Source: Panorpa germanica | Taxonomy: Eukaryota; Arthropoda; Insecta; Mecoptera; Panorpidae | Length of the DNA: 64,000 bases | Reading direction: 5' to 3' | Assembly (NCBI GenBank): GCA_963678705.1 | Contig: OY783209.1 | Coordinates: forward strand, 2,480,001 to 2,544,000 | In this document: piece after piece, positions 50,400-61,239 of the stretch | How positions within the stretch are numbered: the first letter of the stretch is position 1 | Layout of the letters: every line of letters begins with the position of its first letter | Made by a program: the position numbers and the translations under genes | The notes under the pieces: model-generated | The model's database searches: none | What the model was told of the DNA's origin: nothing | Seen by the model: the letters and a program-made list of their open reading frames with translations, nothing else

Positions 50400-51778
50400 T
50401 TAAAGTAAGTCCACAACTCCGCCCGCCTCGCCATAGATGCGTTGGTTTTATGCAAATATGTTGCACTTATGTTCTTTATTGTTTTACGGCGATGTCAACT
50501 TCTAGATCATATTCACAAATCGTCTGCCATGATACCTTGTACTTGTCCTTTGATGTTGTATTCTCTTCGGATGGCTTCGTATGTTTATCAGTTAGATAGA
50601 ATGAAATAATTGTATAATATTAAAGGTAACCTAATTGCGAAAATGAGTTTTTCTTTAACATTTGTGACTATCATATAATAACGAAAACATCTGCCTTTTA
50701 AAAACGGTGTACAGCATACTTCTATGCAATGAAGACACAATTGACTGTACAACATTACATTGTAACCATTTTATTCAACAATTGAATGGGGCGATGCCGT
50801 TTGCTGAATCCTAAATCCTGTATTGAATGTATCTCCATCTTTGAGGTACTGGCTCAACCTTAGTCTCAACCTCAACCTCAGAAGATCGTATAAAATATAT
50901 GAATCAGATAAGGCCTGAAGCCACAACGCTCTATACAAGACACAAAACACAAAACACAAAACGAACTTCGCAATGTTTCGAATTGTGGTTTATTACGATA
51001 GATTTTATCTGCAGAACCTGAACCTAAACCTGAAATAGATAGATCGAGCTACACCGCATGAACAAGACCGGCATCCTTTTAAAGATATAATCATAAATAT
51101 TAAGCTATTCATAACACAAAAAGGTAATATTGTTTAGAAAAAACACATTTCAGTAAATAGACTAATAGAATAACACACATCACGGCTCGAGCTAGGGGTA
51201 ACCTAGGTCCTAGGTTCTAGGTGGCCTACCTTGAATCAAACCGATGCCGAAGAGGACTTGTGGAAGATGGTTGTAAGTGTATAGACGACAGAGAACTACA
51301 AATGCTGTCAGTTTTATGTAATATATGAAGTTGATGCCGACTTTGTGACACTATTGTGGGTAATACTCATCCCCTATTTGTAAGGGTCAGTGTCAGTGAT
51401 ATCCAAAATACAACGTGGGGGTCTTTTTCGGTACCTCTGTTCCTTTGACCATGGGACTCTTTGTTTGTATAGATAAGTATGTATTAATGTTGACTTGTAA
51501 TTCATCTATTATATTCGTTATGTCATTTATTTAAGATATATTGCATTTGGAATGGATTCTCAAACTGTAATTTTATACGAGAAGATATTTGCTAAACACA
51601 AAACTTATATAGTGTATAAAATGAAAGTAAAAGTTACACGCGTAGGCTGTTAATGTGTATAGTAATATGCTTATTAAAATGTATTTTATGTTTTATGTAG
51701 TACATTAATAATATTCGCTGTCACACAATACACAATACCAACAAAATTACTTCTATGATGATTTACATTCTATACATC

Positions 51779-52038
51779 CATAGCGGTATAAGAATAGAGT
51801 GCGCAAGATGCTGAATACTGCGATAAAGGCAAAGAGAGAGATAGCTACCGTATTATTTTTATTTTAACTCCAGCGTCTGCTTGCTTGTTTACCCTCTACC
51901 TCACCGCCATTCAGCTAAGCCAGCTACAGCGGCTCGGCTAGGAAGAGACAGATAAGACACTCAGCAGCTTTGCCTTTATCGCTTCTTCTTACATGCCCTT
52001 CCCGTACCCTTCGCACACTCTATTCTTATATCTCTATG
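51779..52038. mobile_element. miniature element with 8-bp duplication (hAT- or P-like)
   Basis: Exact target duplication TATACATC at 51771..51778 and 52039..52046. The inverted ends are CATAGCGGTATAAGAATAGA and CATAGAGATATAAGAATAGA, and the next block GCGATAAAGGCAAAG also occurs in both arms. An 8-bp duplication fits hAT or P superfamilies; the CATAG start is not the usual CAG of hAT. 260 bp, in hh intron 1. Confidence 0.85.
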
Positions 52039-53700
52039 TATACATCAGAGAATAGGCAAGGTATGGTGTTGCCATTTAAATTAAACACATGCATGTTACA
52101 TTTTATTATTAGTTTAAATTTTATATATAAGTAAAATAACATTTTATATAAAATATTTCTTAATTTTGCATAAAAAATTACGAAATATTTTTATAAAGCT
52201 ATTTTTAAAGAATGATATTCATTTATGTAAACTATACGTATTTGAAAATGTGATACTAGTAAATTAAACATTCTAATTCTTCTCTAAGGTATAATTTTTT
52301 AAATATTTTATGAAGTCTACTAGCTACATTAGATCTTTGAAACTGTTTTGAAAGCGTTGAATCTAATACAGGATAGTTTGAATAGATAAAATATATCGGG
52401 TATTTTCCTTGACTTCCTTTTAATACAATTATATTTATATTGTAGGGTGGTTCTATTATGTGAGATTGTGTATGTGTGTGTGTCCTGTGTGACCAGATGC
52501 TTGTCATCAAGAGAGTAAAACACCTTTATAGATTATTGATTTAGATTACAGGCTCTGGAACTGTATTACCAACAAAACCAGGTGTTCAAATAGGTGATGT
52601 ATTAGATTTAGCTAACGCTATTCAAATCTAATTGTTTTGACATAAAATAACCCCTCTTTCATCCCTCCCACAAGACTGACATCTGTTTTTTTGTTATATT
52701 TGGTTCAGTTAATAACATTAAGATCAGCTTGCGTAAGATTAAGATCGAGTAGGAGTCGCCTACCCCTGTGATTATAATGATATTATCCCTCCAATTAGAA
52801 GAGGGAAGAAATTACTTTATATCTAAGACCAATTAATAATATATAGCTAATAAAAAAAGAAATCCTTTAAGGGGAACATACCAATAAATATAGATGAAAA
52901 CCTTTTGTAAATATTTGGTGCATAATGGCAATATTTTGCAAATCATATACATCGTTTAAATTACAAATAAAAGAAAGTTTATACATTCCAAAAAGAACAT
53001 AAAAAAGACATAAAAGAAAATAATTTTCCACGCCTCCTTTTCAAGTATTGTCTATTTTGAAAGGAAACGTCAAACAATGAGCAGTGACTTGTAAACAAGG
53101 ACTAAACATCAAACATTGCGGTTAAACAGGATAGAGAAGGAAGGGAGTGTGATCCAGAATAGAGCAAAATATTTGTATGTTATTCAAACATATGGTCATT
53201 GAGTGGAAACTATAACAAATAGTAAAGAAATAGAAGGAGACGAAGGATAATAAATTAAATCTTGTAACATTACCCGTGGGAGGCCAGGACCCAGGTTAAA
53301 ACCCAGGATCCCAAACCTAGGATCACTCTGACTTGAGTAATTGACTTACTTTTATTGCAATTGTTGTAGCATTGTATTGTGCATTTGTAAAAGCAATGTT
53401 ATATATGTAATTGTTTGTTTGGAACTGAACCGATTGTTGTAAGCTTATTAGTTTTTATATATTTTGCTGTTGTCCTCTTTTGCCGCAATTTTTTTGAGCG
53501 GAAAGATCAAATGATTGCAACAAAGTATTCTTCTATTTGTTTAAATTTTTGCAAACATTCCATTTCTGTGTTTTATTTTATAGATAATAAAACTAATATC
53601 TTGATGTATATTCATAAATCTAAAGATAGTTTCCGGTATTTTAACATGCGCAGTCTTTGTTGGCACCCTTAAAGTATTGAAAGAAACACTTGCCATTTAA

Positions 53701-54118
53701 GGCCGTCTGCACACTGGTCGACCGCGCAACGAAGTTTCCAACGAAAACGAAAAACGAGCCATGTCGAACCGAGTTTCGTGACTATATAGAATTTTTAACA
53801 ATAGCATAATAGGGGATTTTATTGTGTCGTATTATGAGGTATTTGTATGTATGTATGTATTTAAATACTTTTGAAAAGTATTTGTGCACATCTTTGCTTA
53901 TAATGTCACCATCAATAGCATGCAACGTGATTGCCTGCGACCAAGAAACATAGTCGCTCAAATCCAATATCAAATCAGTTTAGTTTCGTTTGTGCCGTAT
54001 GTTTTATGTCACTCATATACACGTGCGTTCTCTCACTAACAACATAGTTGTATTCTCATTCGGTTCGCGCAGTTTCGGGACTCGCGTTTGCAATCAGTCG
54101 ACTCTTATGCGGACGGCC
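53701..54118 (-). mobile_element. Harbinger-like miniature element (family F), copy 3, complete
   Basis: 418 bp with TAA at both sides (53698..53700 and 54119..54121) and inverted ends GGCCGTCTGCACACTGGTCG and GGCCGTCCGCATAAGAGTCG. A 3-bp TAA duplication is usual for PIF/Harbinger elements. On the minus strand it keeps a 63-residue frame containing AITLHAIDGDIISKDVHKYF. No transposase is encoded. It lies in hh intron 1. Confidence 0.8.
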
Positions 54119-54182
54119 TAACTCTACTCATTCTATTTTTATTACCGTATTTCTGTATTAATATTTATATTATTTTTTCCAG

Positions 54183-54232
54183 ATTACAAGACGTCCTTGC
54201 AAGTCTAAGCCTCCGATTTATGTGCCGGTCAT
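54183..54232 (+). other. 50-nt exon-like unit, copy 2
   Basis: Same unit as 39480..39529, with acceptor ATTTTTTCCAG and donor CAT|GTGAGT. The first frame reads ITRRPCKSKPPIYVPV; four bases differ, two of them changing residues. About 25 bp upstream and 33 bp downstream are also shared between copies, so intron-like and exon-like parts are about equally conserved. It lies 65 bp to the right of the element ending at 54118. A 63-residue frame in another register crosses it. Confidence 0.35.
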
Positions 54233-55312
54233 GTGAGTCCTTTTGTTTATTTTTATTAATGCATGATAATGTAAATTAGACTTCTATAAAATGCTGGTGA
54301 CAACAAAACTGCCTATAGTTGCCTATTTTTGTTACTGAATATTTATTAACACAAAAATAAAACAAACTGTATTTATTTGAAGAATAACCTAAGGCTACTG
54401 AAATTGCTCTTGTCTAGATCCATATCTATCTTAAATTTGCGTAAGACAATCTCGTTTACTTAATAACGATAAAATATTGTTCAAGCATCTGAAGAATCTC
54501 GATAGCTTGTTGTTTTCTTAACACTTGACTACTTATGGATATTAGACAAGAATATATCCATTAATATCGAACAAATAGAAAATAGAGTGTTCCTTTAACA
54601 GGGCCCATAGAGATCCATGACCATCAAACCCAGCTTCTTTGTCTGTTATCAACACCGCGCTGAAACTACATTAACCCGCTTTTATTTACTTGGAGAAACA
54701 AGTTAAATAAACTATATCCATCTCACTTATCCATTAATAATCTCTAAAGAAATAACCGATTGTTAAATATCTTCTATCTCTTTTTTTACAATATATGTAT
54801 TTATTTTATTATCAAAGATGTAGAAGAATAGAAAGATCTTAAAACCATTTCATTAGTGCTTATTGTTTTTTTAGGATTTTCTGTCCGCATTATTTGCTGT
54901 TTACGGTATCGGTCGGCGGTCAGCAGTCGGTATTCGGTATCTATAGCTGAGATACGGATGAAAGGTTTTTTACCTTTGTTGTCTATTTGCTTAGTGTTCT
55001 CTTGGGAAAGCTTGCGCCTCGCGACTTGGCATTTATATTACTAATTTTAAGCAGGGCTCTAAGTACTTGTGTACATAGCTTTTTGTTTTATGTTCTTCGT
55101 TCTTTCTCATTGGACTCGTTGGGTTCTTGGGGATTGGATGATCATGATGTTCTCAACTTAGCAACCCCAGACTTCGTGCCGATATCTTAACCGGATCTGG
55201 TTAGTGTTGAGACAACTTTTTTAAATGAATTATTAGGAATTGGGCCCATAACCTATTATGAGTTAATTTTGGCCCTTATTTTTAACTGCAACTTTTATAC
55301 GTATATTACGTT

Positions 55313-55680
55313 AAGAGAGACAGTTTTGTTGTCAAAAAACAAAACAGAAATATGTTTTGTTTTATTTTAAAACAGTTCTGTTTTACTGAACAGACTGGTT
55401 TTATTTTTAGTGTTTTTCTGTGTGTCCCATAAAAATTATAAACATGATAAACAACAAGTGACAAGCGCAAATGTTCACAAAAAACAACACTGTGTGCTCA
55501 AACCAAGCAGACTAAAAAACAACAACAAACGTGTTTTCCTTCGATCTTACCGACTCCAGATGGGGATGTGTTTTGCTTACTAAAACAGTTTTTAAAAACA
55601 AAAATGTTTTAAAAACCGTCTCTTTTGGTTTCTGTTTAGAAAAACAGTTTTTGTTCGTGTTTTATTGAACTGTTTCTAAC
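55313..55680. mobile_element. Tc1/mariner-type miniature element (family K), truncated
   Basis: It shares AGAGACAGTTTTGTTGTC, AACATGATAAACAACAAGTG and CCTTCGATCTTACCGACTCC with 56743..57132 (minor differences). The outermost ends of the inverted repeats are missing or diverged, so the edges are approximate. Confidence 0.75.
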
Positions 55681-56439
55681 AACACAATTTACATTATAGA
55701 AAACTAGATTACAAATATAAAGAACATTTACTTTAACAGTTGCAACATTAACGCGGTTAATTTTAAATGGATGTACATTTGTATTAATTGTTCATTTATA
55801 AATGTAAGAATTGTAGATTGCACACATTGGCGTATTGCTTATATAGCATTTATGTACCAGAAAAGGTTGAAGCTAGTAAATATGTTTAGTAACTCAAAAA
55901 ATGGATCTTCCTCAACACAATTTATAGTGAGATATTCAACGCAATGTTTAAAAACAATTAGCACGTTGTATAAAAATATGATTTAATACATATTATATAA
56001 AAGTCAGTAATAATGGATAATAATTTGATAAAAACAACTAGATTTTGTATATAATTTGTTTGATATCATGTAACACCAACTTACAATATCGTGTGTAACG
56101 GATTATTGTAAATTTAGTAAGTAAACATGTTTTAAAAGCAAAAACATTTTGCAAATTAACTAATAAATCAAATAAAAACAAACCATTAATAATAAATTTT
56201 ACGACAGAGTAAACGTCAATAGTATAACATACGTTAAACTTGTTAGAGTATAATATATACAAATATAATATATAAATAAATGATTGTATACTTGCTAGTG
56301 TCGTATTCATTCATTAACAAAGAAATATTCAATGAACTTGAACTTGTAAAAATAAAGTTATTTCTATAAATGTGTAGATGAATGAAAAAAGAGAGAGTAA
56401 CAAATTTTATAAATGTAGTATGTATTCCCCGTGGATCGA

Positions 56440-56695
56440 TTAGATCGATAAATCTGGTGATGCTGCGGGGTAAGATGTGGAGGGGAGTGCATCTTGTGTG
56501 GATGGTCCTGGCCGACGGACAACGCGATGGCCAACACTCCCACTTTATGCGCCACCAATAACATTCTGTGGGAACCGTTTGAGTCAGACAGTGACAAATG
56601 GTGCTGTGTATACCTCAACGCTTCAATGCAGCAGCATCTGCAGAGTGCGGACCCTCTGGAGATTTGTTTTGCATTTTAAGAACCCCGCGGTCTCA
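56440..56695. other. GC-rich island in hh intron 1, unknown function
   Basis: About 250 bp with much higher GC than the flanks, ending where the family K element begins about 50 bp later. Several frames are open across it. One plus-strand frame from 56461 reads CCGVRCGGECILCGWSWP and later ILWEPFESDSDKWCCVYLNA, ending at a stop after 56676; a stop lies just before it at 56458. A minus-strand frame includes MLLVAHKVGVLAIALSVG, which looks faintly like a signal peptide but lacks the Hedgehog motif after it. It could be an old coding exon, a transposon piece or a CpG-rich regulatory element. Confidence 0.4.
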
Positions 56696-56742
56696 TATGA
56701 GTATAAATATAGTACACAGAATTATAAGAACTTTTGTATCTA

Positions 56743-57132
56743 ATGCCGGTTTTACACCAGAGAGACCGTTTTGTTGTCAAAAAACAAAACAAAATCATGT
56801 TTTGTTTTATTTTAAAACAGTTCTGTTTTTCGAAAACAGACTGGTTTTGTTTTTAGTGTTTTCCTGTGTGTCCTATAAAAATTATAAACATGATAAAGAA
56901 CAACTGACAAGCGCAAATGTTCACAAAAAACAAAACACCGTATTCAAACCAAGCAGACTAAAAAACAACAACAAACGTGTTTTCCTTCGATCTTACCGAC
57001 TCCAGATGGGAATGTATTTTGTTTACTAAAACAGGAACAAAAAATAAAAATGTTTTAAGAACTGTTCCTGTTTTTTAAAACAAGTTTTTGTTCGTTTTTT
57101 ATTGAACTGTCTCTCTGGTGTAGAACTGGCAT
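56743..57132. mobile_element. Tc1/mariner-type miniature element (family K), complete
   Basis: 390 bp with TA at both sides and inverted ends ATGCCGGTTTTACACCAGAG and ATGCCAGTTCTACACCAGAG, continuing AGAC. The interior has several runs of AAAACA and their complement TGTTTT, so the arms are partly self-complementary. It shares its interior with 55313..55680. The 143-residue frame entering it from the left is not a transposase. Confidence 0.82.
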
Positions 57133-57169
57133 TACGCCGTGACTTCATTATGCTTCAATAACTTCTTAG

Positions 57170-57345
57170 GCTGACATATAGATGACGTCACTATTGAGAA
57201 ATTCATATGATTATTAAATACCACCAACTTTCAAACGATATGTGTTAAAATTTCTTGACATTGCGACCATTAGTTTATCAGTTACACTGATTTTAGTGAC
57301 GCACTTTTGTAATTTTCAAAACAATGGAAAAATATACTAAAAATA
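57170..57345 (+). mobile_element. mariner 5' end relic, copy 2
   Basis: This copy of the leader at 1714..1850 extends through TTTTCAAAACAATGGAAAAA, so here the expected ATG is present. The sequence after the ATG does not follow the transposase for more than a few codons. It lies 37 bp to the right of the miniature element ending at 57132. Confidence 0.6.
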
Positions 57346-58209
57346 TTGCTTTGCTTGAACGGAATTTTTTCTCACCATACGAAATTCAGACGAAATATGA
57401 ATATCGAAACGACAGCGAATCGGGAATCGGGAATTCTACTCTTAACAGCGCATTATTTTTAACGATCGGTTAGCTATCAGCATCGGTGTATACGAGTAGG
57501 TATGAATACTTGTTGGATAATTAAATTCGTTCGAACACTGCACAGGTATGCGCAGGTATTAATAACAATTAAATTTGCTAATTATTTTATTATTTATTGC
57601 TGGTTAATTGCTAATGAAACATTTCTGACAGCTTAAACATTCTTATATATATTAAATTGTATAAACCAACGTACCAGTAAAATATTGTATACCATTGTTT
57701 TACCAAATTTCGATTTCATCAAGATTGTTCGGATTGAATTCTAACCAATGACATTGACCATTGAAAAAAATAATAAAAACAAACATAGTTATTACAATTT
57801 AAAATAGCGTCGTAAACTCAATAAATAAACAGCTGAGCCATAACTCATTACTTCACGGAGGTTAATTAATAATAAATATATTTAATGACAAATTAGTTTT
57901 GTGTAATGACGCTGATTCATTAATTGTTTGTTTTATTGATTATGAATAAATGAATAATTACACACAAAACGAGTTGTTAGAAAAGTGAGTACCACAGGAG
58001 TATAGACGGAGACAGGCGATGTAATAGATTATACAACTGCACCACACGCCAAAGTGCCAAGATAAGTCAGGGATATGCAACTTAATGCCACTGTGACTAG
58101 AGTACAGTATATAGAATATAGACTTTTACTTTTTCATTAAAAATATAAGAGATTTTAATATAACAAGAATCGCAAGATACTAGAAAAATAGAGAGAAAAG
58201 TATGTACAA

Positions 58210-58560
58210 GGTGTACGACAGAGAGAGAGAGAGAGATATATAGAAACGCTGGAGCACATTAAGTATTCATGTGAGCAAAGAGTAAAAAGTGAAAGAAGAT
58301 TGTGCAGTTATTGAAGGGTGGCAGTGAAAGAAAGAGGTGGATGGCGGAGGTAGAGAGAAGGAGCGAGAAAAGAGATGAAATGGCAGACTACAAACGGTTA
58401 AGTTTGTTTAATATTTTTTTTGAAGGAGAGAGAATGATTAGATAGAATAAGGAACACAAATGAAATGTAATTAATTTAATAATTTATGGCAGAAGATTGT
58501 AATGCCTAATTGCAAAAACATTAAATAATTAATAATAATAATATAACTGCTGTTAACATA
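58210..58560 (+). mobile_element. LINE 3' end fragment, copy 2
   Basis: Second copy of the repeat at 2930..3310, inside hh intron 1. It reads ETLEHIKYSCEQRVKSERR, a typical end of a LINE ORF2. After a frame change it reads GGSERKRWMAEVERRSEKR. Its left side carries a short GA microsatellite (about 58219..58236). Frame breaks show that it is inactive. Confidence 0.65.
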
Positions 58561-58569
58561 AGTTTTTAA

Positions 58570-60330
58570 CGCAAATCTTTTCAGTACTTTCATCAACTTT
58601 ATTCTTTGTCGAATCGTTGTATATGTATATAAACATCTTTTAGTCCTAAATTCATAATCAGAAAATAAGAAAAACTGTTCTATTTTTGTTTAATTTAGAA
58701 TTTATTTGAGTATACGTACCCGTAATGGATTGAAGTGGATAAAGGAAGAAAAGGTTAAAAGAACAGGTGCAGAGGAAGACTAGACTAGACTAAAAGCAAA
58801 AAAAAATTCGTATCGAAAGACGAGAATGTAGATAATTGAAAAAGCCAGTAAACAATTTGGTGAAATAGATGGTTATGTGAAGTTTCTATCTTTCGACAAA
58901 ATCAAATTGCAATTAATGTAAAATTAAGAAAAGCAGAGTTCGAAATCAATTGAATTTTTCGGAATTTCTTTGTTTTCAAATATTTGCTAATGATCTAAAC
59001 CAATCGTATTTCAATTGAATGCATATAAGAATATTAAAAGTACAGAAGGACTACGTTTTATAAAGTTTTGTACTTTGTGACCACAGTTTTTTTAAATATT
59101 TAAGTTACTAACTATAGGAACATAAACAGTCAATATATAACTTACAAAAAATTACAAAATATTTAATCTTTTCACTTTATATCAATAAAGAAATGTTGTC
59201 AACTCCTGGGTAAAATGTCTGCAAGTAGAGAAACGGACGCCGGACAACCAGGTGGGTGATATATTTCAATTACTATTTCAACCTGTAGGTGTTTACTGTT
59301 TATTGCAGTAATAAAGTTATTGAGTCGTATTATGTTATATAAATTATATTATCGACTTGCACTCATTCACACATAGAAATAAACACACTCACACATACTT
59401 AGACTAATTATAAAACAAAAGTCACACTACGTTTTTAAAGTATGAGTAATGTTGAATTATTTGTTTCCTTTTTTTATATCAATTATGAGGGTATTGGCAT
59501 TCAATCGATACAATGAACGCCGGCTATGGAATTTACAAATTTGTAAACTATTTATTTTACCAAAGAAATATGTAATTAATAAATCCTTATAAATAACGTA
59601 TGAAATGTTTAGATTATAATTGGTTTAAAAAACACAAGCTAGATCATACATCTATCGTAGAATGTGATGAAGATATTTTAGATGATGTTCTGTACTAACT
59701 CCACCATGTCTAAATGTTCTTGCTCATGTTCCTTGTCTGGCTTACAGCAGACTTCACTTGTAAGTCTTTAGACTTAGAGGACAATCGTTTTGACAAGTTG
59801 ACTTATTGTTAGAAACAAAATATCATATTTCACTACAAAAAAAGTTTTTTTTTTTTTTATAGATTATTGATTATTTATAATTGAGTCGATTTGTGATCTG
59901 ATTTGGCAAGCTCTGATCAAATCAAGGCTATATCTAACTTTAAATTGAAATTAAAAAAAAGTCTGTGTTTACTATTTGTGTAGATATCTTCCTAAACAGA
60001 GAATGTCGAGTCCATCTGTATGAGAAATCCTTGTCAATATTATTAGGTACTGTCACTAGTGACCACGTTATTTTTAGCGTCGTGGATTCTTTGGTCTATT
60101 TAATACTTTGGAATTTAAATCTAACCATAACCTAAGACAACATTGTATCAAATTACAAAATCTTACCACACGACAAGATTTTAAAATTAAAAGTGTAAGA
60201 CAATTCCTGGGTTCAAAATCTGGAATGTTACAAATTATATTTTGATACTTGTATTGAGATTTCTCTGTAGTCTGATTACATCTGACTATTAATTGTTTGT
60301 TAATTGTTATATATTAATTGTTATATATAA
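58570..60330. other. hh intron 1 sequence without recognised elements
   Basis: AT-rich, no frames over 60 codons and no element ends noticed. Confidence 0.45.
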
Positions 60331-60335
60331 ATAAA

Positions 60336-60337
<2 letters not shown>

Positions 60338-60385
<48 letters not shown>
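60338..60385. repeat. AT microsatellite
   Basis: An uninterrupted AT dinucleotide array of about 23 units, the longest simple repeat in the window. It is preceded by two copies of TTAATTGTTATATAT. Confidence 0.93.
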
Positions 60386-60387
<2 letters not shown>

Positions 60388-60844
60388 CATTAATGATAAG
60401 TGACTTAAATTAAAATGGTCATTTGATACACTGGATTTTTATCTCAATTAGTCCATAAGCCTGTAAATACCGTGTGACATTCTGTGGCCTGTAATTCTCG
60501 AGTCCTCCATGTCCTAAACCTCGTCCTTTACTTTTGTTTCAATATTAAAGTATCAACATAAAAAATAACAACAAAAAATATATATTCAAGTCAAGTTGTG
60601 ATCTTTTAAAAATATTATCCCGGTCGTGAGATCTGATCAAGCAAGTTTGGTTTGATTATGTGTGATCCGTGACAAGGATGACAGCCAACACAATTTTGCT
60701 TTGTGGTTCTGTCACTATGTCGCATCAGATATTAATATGAACCATATTATTAGTTAGTAAGTGCATAAAGTGATTGCTAAATTCAATCCTTACTTCTTTG
60801 ATAAAAAAACGAACTGTCATAATTTGAACTATAGTTAAACTAAA

Positions 60845-61200
60845 GTTTACCAACGTCGCAAGCGACAAATGACTTTTGTGTGTGAATTGAATTTCATTAT
60901 AAATTTTGATTCTATTTTTAAATTGAATTTTATATTTCATATAAACACATACACGCATGTCAAATTTCAACTTTCTATCTTTTACGAATTAAAAGAGCAA
61001 AAAGTAAAAAAAAAAATTAGTTTTTCCAAAATTACGGGTTTTCAGGAAATTCAGGAGAAAATCCGAGTACACCAAAAGTCTTAGAATTTTTTTCTGTACG
61101 AAATAGACAATTTTTAAGAAAATGTGCGGAGCCGTTTTCGAGCCACCATACGAATTGTGTAAACATATAAACTTTCAGTTGGAACATTATAATATAGGAG
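60845..61200 (-). repeat. dispersed repeat J, copy 3 (inverted)
   Basis: Reverse-oriented copy in hh intron 1: CGTCGCAAGCGACAAATGAC near 60853 is the family's end, and ACGGGTTTTCAGGAAATTC near 61034 matches the start. Short frames on both strands here are accidental. Confidence 0.66.
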
Positions 61201-61239
61201 GACAAATAATAGATCCTATTAGATGCCAAAGCAGGAGGA

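Noticed and set aside
50771-50959. Arg/Leu repeat frame LRLRLRLRL
   Set aside because: It comes from short tandem CTCAAC units; no protein repeat is implied.
56364-56618. Minus-strand frame with a faint signal-peptide look (MLLVAHKVGVLAIALSVG), considered as hh exon 1
   Set aside because: It lacks CGPGRG and any other conserved N-terminal Hedgehog sequence, and has no suitable donor in frame before exon 2.
56598-57029. 143-residue plus-strand frame
   Set aside because: It runs from the GC-rich island straight through the inverted end of a miniature element, so most of it cannot be a conserved protein.
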